Origin: Maricaulis sp.
GTDB lineage: Bacteria > Pseudomonadota > Alphaproteobacteria > Caulobacterales > Maricaulaceae
Direction: 5' to 3'
Assembly (NCBI GenBank): GCA_002694345.1
Contig: NZLV01000016.1
Span: forward strand, 3,236-8,781
Length of the DNA stretch: 5,546 bases
The position numbers and the translations under genes were made by a program. Of this stretch, positions 1 to 5,546 are shown piece by piece (within the stretch, counting starts at the first letter, position 1; each line of letters opens with the position of its first letter). A model generated the notes under the pieces. It saw only the letters and a program-made list of their open reading frames with translations, was not told the origin of the DNA and did not search any database.

Positions 1-518
1 TCGTCGAGGCCCCGGCGCTCGTCTTCGACAGCCAGGACGATTTCATGGACCGGTTCAAGACCGGCGAACTGGATCGCGACTTCATCGCCGTTCTGCGTTT
101 TCAGGGGCCGCGGGCAAACGGCATGCCCGAACTGCATCGCCTGACCCCGGCGCTGGGCGCCTTGCAGGACCGCGGCTTCAAGGTCGCCCTGGTCACAGAT
201 GGGCGCATGTCCGGCGCTTCGGGCAAGGTGCCGGCCGCGATCCATGTCAGTCCGGAAGCCGCGCTGGGCGGGTTGATCGGCAAGGTGCAAGCGGGTGACC
301 GGGTCATTCTTGACGCCGTCGCGGGCCGTCTGGAAGTTCAGGCCGAAGCCCTGGCGACCCGGTCGTCCGCGACACCGCCGCGCGCAGCGCAGACCGGTAT
401 GGGGCGCGAATTGTTCGCCGGGTTCCGCCAATTGGCCGGCCCGGCGGAAGAGGGGGGGCTGAGCATTCCCGGTCTCGACCAGGCCTCGCTGGAGGCGGAA
501 ACGGCAGATGCGGTCTGA
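1..518 (+). CDS. edd: Phosphogluconate dehydratase, C-terminal part (5' end outside window)
   Basis: This is the last 171 residues of 6-phosphogluconate dehydratase, read from the codon at base 3 to TGA at 516-518. The enzyme is cytoplasmic and dehydrates 6-phosphogluconate to 2-keto-3-deoxy-6-phosphogluconate, the first committed step of the Entner-Doudoroff pathway. The family is IlvD/Edd, iron-sulfur dehydratases of about 600 residues. The stretch MPELHRLTPALG, then LQDRGFKVALVTDGRMSGAS and GKVPAAIHVSPEA, is characteristic of Edd rather than IlvD. The serine of the DGRMSG motif (codon 210-212) matches the position proposed as the catalytic base in related dehydratases. The cluster cysteines lie upstream of the window. 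The tail GRELFAGFRQ followed by AEEGG is also Edd-like, so the C-terminus looks intact. Alphaproteobacteria often place edd with zwf, pgl and glk, but the next gene here is none of these. The assignment is firm. Confidence 0.95.
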   Translation, partial: VEAPALVFDSQDDFMDRFKTGELDRDFIAVLRFQGPRANGMPELHRLTPALGALQDRGFKVALVTDGRMSGASGKVPAAIHVSPEAALGGLIGKVQAGDRVILDAVAGRLEVQAEALATRSSATPPRAAQTGMGRELFAGFRQLAGPAEEGGLSIPGLDQASLEAETADAV

Positions 519-538
519 CGGGCTTCAAATCGCCATGA

Positions 539-559
539 AGCGCGGTCATTCTGCGCGCT
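539..559 (+). other. Weak hairpin after edd
   Basis: AGCGCG (539-544) and CGCGCT (554-559) form a perfect 6-base inverted repeat with a 9-base loop, 20 bases past the edd stop. No run of T follows, so it is not a standard intrinsic terminator. It could stabilise the edd 3' end or be chance in GC-rich DNA. Confidence 0.25.
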
Positions 560-581
560 GAATGTTGCGGAGTGTCCGGTT

Positions 582-1424
582 TTGCTTCTGTCCCGTCCCC
601 TGGGTTTCGGCCTTTTGATCCTGTCGCTTCTGGTCCCGCCGGCTGTCTCTGCACCAGCGGAGACCGATGACGCCGTCCCGGGCCTGCGCACGGGCGCGGC
701 AGATGGTCCGGTCCGTCTGCGGGCGCGTTATTCCAGCTCCGTCCTTGTATTCAAGGTGGGCGAGGTCGAGCTCGAGGCGGTGTTCTCTCCGGACCATTAC
801 GAGGCGCAAGGCACGGTCGGCGCGGCCGGTCTGGCGGCCCTGTTCACCGATTTCGACATCCGGGCCGAAGTGTCCGGTGCGCGGAATGGCGAGGGCATCC
901 GGCCGCAGCACTATGCCCATGTGGAACGCACGGGCGACAAGGTCCGCTCCGTTACCGTCTCCTTCGAGGATGACCTGGCCCGCTCGCAGGCGGAGCCGCC
1001 CTTCGGTTCCTGGGGCGTGCCGCCGGCCAGCGCCGCGGAACGGACCGGGGTTCTCGACCCGATCACGGCCTTTTTCGCCTTGTCTGACGCCTTGTCAGGC
1101 AGTTCCGACGCGGCCTGCGCCGGCCGCATCCCTGTGTTTGACGGAAAGCAGCGCTATGACCTGCGGCTGGAGGATGCCGGCACCGCGCGGGTGAGAACGG
1201 CGGCTTGGCGCGGCGAGGCCCGGGTCTGCGAAGCCTATTACGAGCCCGTCTCCGGCTATGATCCGGAAGATTATCCGTCCGCGTCCGAATTGCGCCATCC
1301 CCTGACGATCTGGCTGGCCGCCTTTCCCGAAGCCGGTATTCACCTGCCGGTCCGCCTGCACACCCGGGCCGGGTTCGGCGGTGTGACGGTCGAGGCCCGG
1401 GATATCGTGCTGGACCGCCCCTGA
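582..1424 (+). CDS. Exported DUF3108 domain-containing protein
   Basis: A protein of 280 residues that resembles the DUF3108 family, exported envelope proteins of unknown biochemical role. I chose TTG at 582 because no ATG or GTG lies in frame between the preceding in-frame stop (516-518) and this point. GGAG at 569-572 sits 9 bases upstream, and the start gives a normal signal peptide: an Arg near the N-terminus, a hydrophobic core (GFGLLILSLLVPP) and a cleavage-like AVSA-PA at about residues 21-26. The mature part begins with beta-rich sequence (RARYSSSVLVFKVGEVELEA), which fits the family. Later come DPITAFFAL, a Cys pair (in DAACAGR and EARVCEAY) around VFDGKQRYDLRLED, the phrase EPVSGY, then IWLAAFPEAGIHLPVRL. 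The two cysteines could form a periplasmic disulfide. It lies 63 bases after edd and may be co-transcribed with it, but nothing ties it to sugar catabolism. The family call is fairly sure; the function is unknown. Confidence 0.8.
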   Translation: MLLSRPLGFGLLILSLLVPPAVSAPAETDDAVPGLRTGAADGPVRLRARYSSSVLVFKVGEVELEAVFSPDHYEAQGTVGAAGLAALFTDFDIRAEVSGARNGEGIRPQHYAHVERTGDKVRSVTVSFEDDLARSQAEPPFGSWGVPPASAAERTGVLDPITAFFALSDALSGSSDAACAGRIPVFDGKQRYDLRLEDAGTARVRTAAWRGEARVCEAYYEPVSGYDPEDYPSASELRHPLTIWLAAFPEAGIHLPVRLHTRAGFGGVTVEARDIVLDRP

Positions 1425-1491
1425 TCGCAAATCCTGCATAAGCGTGACGGCGATCACGCGGTGCCATCGCACGGCAGGGTAGCGTGACTCT

Positions 1492-1507
1492 GTCGCTTTC
1501 GAGCGAC
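1492..1507 (+). other. Short hairpin with TTCG loop
   Basis: GTCGCT (1492-1497) and AGCGAC (1502-1507) are perfect inverted repeats around a TTCG tetraloop. The right arm shares bases 1504-1507 with the left arm of the longer hairpin at 1504-1538, so the two cannot form together in one RNA. No T-run follows. It might terminate or protect the DUF3108 transcript, or be half of a switching pair. Confidence 0.4.
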
Positions 1508-1538
1508 CCTACTCCTCCCTAGGAAGAGTTCAGGGTCG
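1504..1538 (+). promoter_or_regulatory. Imperfect 35-base hairpin or operator-like inverted repeat
   Basis: CGACCCT-ACTC (1504-1514) pairs with GAGT (1526-1529) and AGGGTCG (1532-1538). Inside, TCC (1516-1518) pairs with GGA (1522-1524) around the loop CTA. The total is 14 pairs with one C/A mismatch (1515/1525) and a two-base TC bulge (1530-1531). The repeat ends one base before the Shine-Dalgarno sequence at 1540. Possible roles are control of ribosome access, attenuation, or protein binding as an inverted-repeat operator. The pairing is seen directly; the role is inferred. Confidence 0.45.
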
Positions 1539-1539
1539 G

Positions 1540-1547
1540 GGAGGTGA
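1540..1547 (+). promoter_or_regulatory. Perfect Shine-Dalgarno sequence ahead of ATG 1552
   Basis: GGAGGTGA matches the 16S rRNA anti-Shine-Dalgarno over eight bases. Its GGAGG core ends seven bases before ATG 1552, which is ideal spacing. It is clearly a better ribosome site than the one before the TIR start at 1760. The ATG it serves opens a frame different from that of the TIR protein. Confidence 0.45.
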
Positions 1548-1551
1548 GGCG

Positions 1552-1806
1552 ATGCAAACCTTGCCCAATGCGAAGCCCCAACTTCGCCTTGTATCCTTCG
1601 CCTCCCCGGCATCTTCCTGGCGTCTTCCCGCCCAAACTCTCCCGCGCCTTTGCAAACCTGTTGAAAGCCCCGCGCGCGCGACCGGCCGGCTCCGCTGTAA
1701 GGTTGCGTGCCGGAAGGCCAGGCTTGATGATGCCCGGGGCAGAGAGTCAGGGTGGATACATGGCCGAGCACGACGAATTCTGGGCTTTCATCAGCTACAG
1801 CCATGA
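1552..1806 (+). CDS. Possible 84-residue leader ORF overlapping the TIR gene start
   Basis: This ORF starts at ATG 1552 behind a near-ideal ribosome site and ends at 1806, 47 bases inside the TIR gene in another frame. The product would be Arg-, Pro- and Ala-rich with three Cys, and has no recognisable domain or signal peptide. Such composition is typical of non-coding frames in GC-rich DNA, so the frame itself is weak evidence. In favour are the perfect ribosome site and the overlap, which would allow translation to couple to the TIR start at 1760. It may be a short translated leader, a spurious ORF, or a sign that the true upstream start was shifted by a frameshift. Function unknown. Confidence 0.2.
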   Translation: MQTLPNAKPQLRLVSFASPASSWRLPAQTLPRLCKPVESPARATGRLRCKVACRKARLDDARGRESGWIHGRARRILGFHQLQP

Positions 1807-3799
1807 TGACCTTCAGGAGGCGGGCCGGATCCACAAGGCCCTGGAAACCTACCGGGTTCCGGCGCGTCTGGTCGGCCTGTCGACGCGCAAGGGTCCGGTG
1901 CCGCAGCGCCTGACGCCGATTTTCCGCGACCGGGATGATCTGCCGGCCTCCGGGGATTTGTCGCAATCCGTCCGCGATGCCCTGTCCCGTTCGCGCACCC
2001 TGATCGTGTTGTGTTCGCCCTCCGCCGCCCGCTCGCGCTGGGTCGAAGCCGAGATCCGCGCCTTCCGGGAGCTCAACCCTCAAGGGGATGTGCTCGCCGC
2101 CATCATCGCCGGTGAGCCGGGCGCGGAAGCCAGTGGGCACGGGGCCGCGCTGGAGTGCTTCCCGCCTGCCCTGCGCGAAGCGGGGGGTGGCCAGCCGGAA
2201 CCGGTCGCAGCGGATTTCCGGGCGACGGGCGATGGCCGCCGCATGGCGCATCTCAAGCTCGTCGCCGGCCTGCTCGACCTGCGCCTGGACCAGCTCATCC
2301 AGCGCGACCTGCAGCGCCGTCAGCGGCGTGTGACGGTGATCACAGGCGGTCTCATCGCTCTGACGCTAACCATGTCGACACTGGCGCTATTTGCCGTGTC
2401 GGCCCGGTCCGAGGCGGAACGGCGCAAAGCCGAGGCAGAGGACCTGATCGAGTTCATGCTGAGTGATCTGAGAACAAGACTGGAGCCCGTGGGGCGCCTG
2501 GACGTGCTGGACGCGGTCGGTGCCAAGGTGATCGAGTATTATGATGGCCAGGCGGCGCATCATCTTTCGCTCGACGATCTGGGCCGGCGGGCCCGCGCTT
2601 TCCAGCTGCTCGGCGAGATCGACAGCGACATGGGCGATCTGGACAGCGCCTACCAGCATTTCAACACGGCCTATCAGGCGACCAGCCGGATCATCGCTGT
2701 GGACCCGAACCAGCCGGACCGCATCTATCAGCATGCGCAGAGCGCCTTTTGGGCGGGCTATTTCGCCTGGCGCCGCAGTGAGCTGGACACGGCCGAGGCG
2801 CGCTTCATCGAATATCGCGACCTGTCCGAACGCCTCCTCGCCCATGATGCCGCCAATCTGGAATGGCAGGCCGAGGCCGCCTATGCCCACTCCAATCTGG
2901 GCACGCTCTATATCAGCCAGGACCGGCTGGCCCTGGCGCAGGTGGAAATGCAGCAGGCGCTCGAGCGCTTCGTGACCATTGCCGAGGCCTCCGAGGGGGC
3001 CGAACAGGCCTGGATCGATGTCGCGGACGCCTATGGCTGGATCGCTTTCGTGTCGGAGCCGACCGAGGGACGTGAGGCCGCGATGGCCGCCGTCCAGTCC
3101 CAGATCGACGTCTATGAGACGCATCTGGCTGATGCCGACAATTGGAGCGTCCGGCGCAGTGCCATGGCTGCGGAATACGCGCTGGCGCGCCTCTATATCT
3201 CCGAAGGTGTCGACAGCGAGCCCGAGGATGTTGCTGCGGCCCTTGATCTCCTGCGGACGGCCTCTTTCGAAGCCGATGCCCTGATCCGGCACGATCCGGC
3301 GAATGTGGAATGGCGCCTTCTGGGTATTCGCCAGCGGGTCTGGCTGTCCGAGGCCAATCTCCTGGCCGGCAATATCGATGCGGCCCGTCAGGCCTATCTC
3401 GATGCCACCGCCTTCATGGCCCATGAATCCTGGGCCGATGTCGAGGGCATCCGCTATGAGGACACCCGCCTGCATGCCGCGCTGATCGAGGCGCGGATCT
3501 TCATTGCCATGGGCGATCTGGACTCTGCCGGCCTGTCGCTGGCCCACCTTCTCACCAGCCTGCAGTCGATCGAGGACTGGTCGGCGCGCCTGTCCAAGGG
3601 GACCTATCTCTACGCTGCCACCGCCAACAGCCTGGCCGATTTGGTCGAGCGGCAAGGCGATGGCGCAGAGGCGGCGCGGATCCGGGCTGCCATGGTGCAT
3701 CGTCTGGCGCCGCTGACGGATCGTCTGCCGATCGATACGCGGGCGGAATTGCGGCGTGCGCAAGCGCGCCTCGGGGCGGAACGGCTCAGCGCTGAATAG
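1760..3799 (+). CDS. TIR domain-transmembrane-TPR protein (candidate NAD-processing enzyme)
   Basis: A 679-residue protein with three parts. Residues 7-140 are a bacterial TIR domain: box 1 is FWAFISYSHDD (7-17), followed by FRDRDDLPASGDL (55-67), TLIVLCSPSAARSRW (80-94) and WVEAE (94-98). E98 of this WxxxE motif lines up with the catalytic glutamate of NAD-cleaving TIR domains such as SARM1 (WVHKE). ECFPPALRE (132-140) and the basic stretch QRDLQRRQRR (181-190) follow. One membrane helix spans about 191-213. Basic residues before it place the TIR domain in the cytoplasm and the rest in the periplasm. From about 220 to the end it is helical and TPR-like, with units such as DMGDLDSAYQHFNTAY (290-305). 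I chose ATG 1760 because it sits just before the TIR fold, with AGGGTGG at 1749-1755. ATG 1727 or 1730 behind GGAAGG (1712-1717) would add 11 or 10 residues. It heads a probable three-gene operon. NADase activity is inferred. Confidence 0.88.
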   Translation: MAEHDEFWAFISYSHDDLQEAGRIHKALETYRVPARLVGLSTRKGPVPQRLTPIFRDRDDLPASGDLSQSVRDALSRSRTLIVLCSPSAARSRWVEAEIRAFRELNPQGDVLAAIIAGEPGAEASGHGAALECFPPALREAGGGQPEPVAADFRATGDGRRMAHLKLVAGLLDLRLDQLIQRDLQRRQRRVTVITGGLIALTLTMSTLALFAVSARSEAERRKAEAEDLIEFMLSDLRTRLEPVGRLDVLDAVGAKVIEYYDGQAAHHLSLDDLGRRARAFQLLGEIDSDMGDLDSAYQHFNTAYQATSRIIAVDPNQPDRIYQHAQSAFWAGYFAWRRSELDTAEARFIEYRDLSERLLAHDAANLEWQAEAAYAHSNLGTLYISQDRLALAQVEMQQALERFVTIAEASEGAEQAWIDVADAYGWIAFVSEPTEGREAAMAAVQSQIDVYETHLADADNWSVRRSAMAAEYALARLYISEGVDSEPEDVAAALDLLRTASFEADALIRHDPANVEWRLLGIRQRVWLSEANLLAGNIDAARQAYLDATAFMAHESWADVEGIRYEDTRLHAALIEARIFIAMGDLDSAGLSLAHLLTSLQSIEDWSARLSKGTYLYAATANSLADLVERQGDGAEAARIRAAMVHRLAPLTDRLPIDTRAELRRAQARLGAERLSAE

Positions 3800-3861
3800 C
3801 GCGTGTTTTGCGCGGGCCTGCTCAGCAGGGCCGCTTGTTGGGGGCAAGCAAGGGGAAAGCC
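3800..3861 (+). other. Short intergenic spacer with two small hairpins and a ribosome site
   Basis: GGCCTGC (3815-3821) pairs with GCA-G-GGCC (3825-3832), leaving a TCA loop and one bulged G. GCTTG (3833-3837) pairs with CAAGC (3845-3849). Neither has a T-run, so transcription probably continues into the next gene, perhaps at reduced level. AGGGGAAA at 3851-3858 is a good Shine-Dalgarno sequence four to six bases before ATG 3862. It supports that ATG over the in-frame TTG at 3808. Confidence 0.4.
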
Positions 3862-4473
3862 ATGCCTGGAATTGATGCCCAATCCTTTGACGGCAATATC
3901 ATCCAAACGGAGCTCGAGGCCGATTGCGGTTTCACGCCGGAGATGACCCAGCTGGGTCTTGTCGCGCAGGCCACGGACGGCTTTGTCGTCGTCCACGGCA
4001 GCGACAAGGACCGCGACGGGTTCTCGGACGCGGACATTTCCGCGATCTTCGTCACCTTCGCCGAAACGGTCTCGGAATTTCCGGGCGCGGACTCCTCCAC
4101 GCTCCGCACGGCCATCCAGCAAGCCCTCGCCGGCATGTGGACGCCGTGCAGCGATGTGATGGCGTCGCCCTTCGATGAACGGGTGACGGCTCCGTCCCGC
4201 CTGATCTTCCACGTCCACATCCCCGGTTGGGGCTTCGAACCGGCGCGGATCAAGTTCAAGACCGAGCTCCCGGCGGGCCAGTTCTGCGGCCTGAAATGGC
4301 TGACCCTGAACGGGGCCAGCTGCGCGCCCTTCAGTTTCGAACTGGGTTCCCAGTGCGAAGTCGAAGCGAGCTATGAGTATGCGCTGTTCATCCGCGCCTC
4401 CCAGGATGCGGGCAGCCAGCTCACACGTGTGATCATCGATCCGAAAATCGAAGTCACGCCGCCCGCACCCTGA
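3862..4473 (+). CDS. Protein of unknown function with an EF-hand/TSP3-like Asp loop
   Basis: A 203-residue protein that I do not recognise. It starts at ATG 3862 behind AGGGGAAA. There is no signal peptide and no membrane segment, so it is probably cytoplasmic. Residues 48-58 read DKDRDGFSDAD. They match the DxDxDG core of calcium-binding loops, with an extra Asp at position 9 as in thrombospondin type 3 repeats. The EF-hand position 12 is Ile instead of Glu, so it is not a standard EF-hand. The middle (about 56-92) looks helical. The C-terminal half, from about 112, alternates like beta strands (RLIFHVHIPGWGF, RIKFKTELP, YEYALFIRA). Five Cys (22, 96, 142, 154, 165) are present without a CxxC pair. 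It sits 62 bases after the TIR gene and 38 bases before the TPR-SLOG gene, so co-expression is likely. It could be a substrate, sensor or regulator of the TIR protein; no role can be read from the sequence. Confidence 0.8.
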   Translation: MPGIDAQSFDGNIIQTELEADCGFTPEMTQLGLVAQATDGFVVVHGSDKDRDGFSDADISAIFVTFAETVSEFPGADSSTLRTAIQQALAGMWTPCSDVMASPFDERVTAPSRLIFHVHIPGWGFEPARIKFKTELPAGQFCGLKWLTLNGASCAPFSFELGSQCEVEASYEYALFIRASQDAGSQLTRVIIDPKIEVTPPAP

Positions 4474-4511
4474 TAGACTGACCGGCCAAAGGGGTCGGGC
4501 GAAGGGTCTTC

Positions 4512-5546
4512 ATGCGTCAGCGCGAGAGCATTGCCAAACGCTTCAAGCGGGGGGATCTCGCCCGTGCGTATGACCTGTGCATGGAGGCCCTCCGCAGCAA
4601 TCCGGATGATCTCTGGCTGCGGCACCGGGCGGTTCTCTGCCTGATCCGTTCCGGTGCGCTGGAGCGGGCCCAGGCGGATTACGAGCGTTTTCGCTTGGCC
4701 GAAGCCCGCCATGACGAGGATTGCCTGGCCTTGGGCGCCCGTCTGCTCAAGGCGAGTGCCCTGGAATCAGACGCGGCAAATTTTCCGGAGCGAGCCCGGG
4801 CGGCCGCCCGGAAATATCACGATATTTTCGAAGAGACGGGCGGCCACTATCCCGGCATCAATGCCGCCACCATGTATCGCTTGGGCGGAGACGCGGAGAC
4901 CTCCCGTGCCCTCGCCCGCCAGGTATTGGAAACCTGCCGGGGCGAGCGCCCACTTGAACCTGAGCAGGCCTACTACCAGTGCGCCTCCGAGGCCGAGGCC
5001 TACCTCCTGCTGGGAGAGTTGGGTGCAGCCAATCTCGCCTTGCGACGCGCCCTCGCGCAGGACGAAGAAAACTTCATTGCTCACGCAACCACCTTGCGCC
5101 AGCTGCGTCTGGTCTCGCGAACCCTGGGCTTGTCGGAAGCCTGGCTGACCGGTCTGGAACCCCCGCGCCCGGCCCACTATGCCGGACATATCTTCGGTGA
5201 AGCCGATCCTGGCCATCCCGAGCTTGCCAATCGGGAAGCCCAGCTCGCCCGAACCGTCCAGGATGTGTTGGAGCGCCAGAATGTCGGCTCGTTCTATGGT
5301 GCCATGGCGGCCGGCTCGGACATTCTCTTTGCCGAAGCGGCGCTCGCGGGTGGCAAGCCTTTGACCGTTGTCCTTCCCGTTCCGGTCTCGGTCTTCATCG
5401 ACACCTCTGTCCGGCCTTTCGGGTCAAGCTGGGTGCGCCGTTGCGAGCGGTGTCTCGAGCACGCGGCCGATATCGTGGAGGTGACGTCCGACCGGCAGAT
5501 CCTGTCCCAGCTCAGCCTCAACCATGCCAGTTCCGTAGCCATGGGA
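4512..5546 (+). CDS. TPR / TRAFs-binding-like protein with SLOG-like domain (3' end outside window)
   Basis: The frame from ATG 4512 stays open for 345 codons to the window edge, so the gene is cut off. AAGGG (4502-4506) lies five bases upstream as ribosome site. Residues 1-65 are a TPR-like pair of helices (FKRGDLARAYDLCMEAL). Residues about 95-200 carry GGHYPGINAATMYRLGGD (110-127), a signature I associate with bacterial proteins annotated as TRAFs-binding domain (DUF4071), followed by more TPR-like helices. From about 222 a Rossmann-type domain begins: YAGHIFGEADPG (223-234), GAMAAGSDILFAEAAL (263-278), TVVLPVPVSVF (285-295) and W307 before a helix. The AGSDILFAEAAL and LPVPVSVF pieces resemble SLOG/LOG-DprA-like nucleotide-binding domains. 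Relatives often continue into a nucleotide cyclase or another domain. The protein is soluble, with no signal or membrane helix. The TPR call is sure; the SLOG assignment is by motif only. Confidence 0.8.
   Translation, partial: MRQRESIAKRFKRGDLARAYDLCMEALRSNPDDLWLRHRAVLCLIRSGALERAQADYERFRLAEARHDEDCLALGARLLKASALESDAANFPERARAAARKYHDIFEETGGHYPGINAATMYRLGGDAETSRALARQVLETCRGERPLEPEQAYYQCASEAEAYLLLGELGAANLALRRALAQDEENFIAHATTLRQLRLVSRTLGLSEAWLTGLEPPRPAHYAGHIFGEADPGHPELANREAQLARTVQDVLERQNVGSFYGAMAAGSDILFAEAALAGGKPLTVVLPVPVSVFIDTSVRPFGSSWVRRCERCLEHAADIVEVTSDRQILSQLSLNHASSVAMG

Larger units (their letters stand above)
1425..1759 (+). other. 335-base region without a confident gene; likely 5' leader of the TIR cassette
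   Basis: This gap separates the DUF3108 gene from the TIR gene. It contains GCGTGA-TCACGC (1442-1459, 6-base arms), a GTCGCT-TTCG-AGCGAC hairpin (1492-1507), a longer imperfect hairpin (1504-1538), a perfect Shine-Dalgarno sequence (1540-1547) and an ORF from ATG 1552. The part from about 1560 to 1740 is C-rich on the + strand and shows no further structure that I trust. I found no convincing -35/-10 pair, although a promoter for the three downstream genes should lie here. The TIR reading frame is open back to GTG 1544, so a longer TIR protein cannot be excluded from the frame alone. The sequence between 1544 and 1726 does not resemble a TIR N-terminus. Confidence 0.5.

Noticed and set aside
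562..618. Short ORF from ATG 562 (18 codons)
   Set aside because: It ends inside the signal peptide region of the DUF3108 gene and has no recognisable content.
667..1194. Plus-strand ORF of 175 codons inside the DUF3108 gene
   Set aside because: Its Arg/Ser/Pro-rich product is a frame shadow. The DUF3108 frame explains the same bases with a signal peptide and family motifs.
1671..1680. CGCGCGCGCG run
   Set aside because: A ten-base alternating run in GC-rich DNA is not enough to call a repeat element or Z-DNA site.
1661..1701. TTGAAA (1661-1666) as a -35 box with TGTAAG (1696-1701) as a -10 box
   Set aside because: The spacer would be 29 bases, far from the usual 16-18, and no better -10 sequence lies at the right distance.
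1454..2251. Minus-strand ORF of 265 codons across the leader and TIR start
   Set aside because: It is rich in Arg and Gly with no domain, overlaps the conserved TIR region, and has no good ribosome site that I can see.
2387..3847. Minus-strand ORF of 486 codons opposite the TIR-TPR gene
   Set aside because: The + strand frame has clear TIR, membrane and TPR content. The antisense product has no recognisable domain, and stop codons are rare opposite GC-rich genes, which explains its length.
3808..3861. TTG 3808 as start of the 203-residue protein, adding 18 residues
   Set aside because: ATG 3862 has a good ribosome site at 3851-3858, while the extension covers two hairpins and has no ribosome site of similar quality.
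4654..5148. Plus-strand ORF of 164 codons, with a minus-strand ORF at 4767-5216
   Set aside because: Both are shadows of the frame from ATG 4512, which carries TPR and SLOG-like motifs and runs off the window edge.

Overview
The window is GC-rich and reads almost entirely left to right on the + strand. Codon use strongly favours G or C in the third position. The cut-off gene at the left edge is an Entner-Doudoroff 6-phosphogluconate dehydratase (edd). With the exported DUF3108 protein and the general protein style, this points to an alphaproteobacterium, most plausibly of the Maricaulis/Hyphomonas/Caulobacter type. The lineage is an inference from style, not from a marker gene.

Layout. Bases 1-518 hold the C-terminal part of edd. 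After a 63-base gap, a gene with a TTG start (582-1424) encodes an exported DUF3108-family protein of about 280 residues. A 335-base stretch without a clear gene follows (1425-1759). It holds an imperfect 35-base hairpin, a second hairpin that overlaps and competes with it, a perfect Shine-Dalgarno sequence and an overlapping ORF of doubtful reality. Three closely spaced genes then run to the right edge: a TIR-transmembrane-TPR protein (1760-3799), a 203-residue protein of unknown function with a calcium-loop-like Asp motif (3862-4473), and a TPR protein (4512 to beyond the window) with a TRAFs-binding-like segment and a SLOG-like Rossmann domain.

How the parts may work together. The left half is housekeeping: sugar catabolism and an envelope protein. 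The right half looks like an accessory signalling or conflict cassette. The TIR domain keeps the WxxxE glutamate expected of NAD-consuming TIR enzymes. It is tethered to the membrane with its TPR region probably in the periplasm. A SLOG-type domain, the fold that senses TIR-made nucleotides in Thoeris ThsA, is encoded two genes downstream. A TIR enzyme, a small unknown protein and a TPR-SLOG protein in one probable operon form a reasonable candidate for a nucleotide-signalling system. The functional link is inferred from domain content and gene order only. The last gene is cut off, so any further effector domain lies outside the window.

I saw no tRNA, rRNA, CRISPR array, insertion sequence or convincing sigma-70 promoter.
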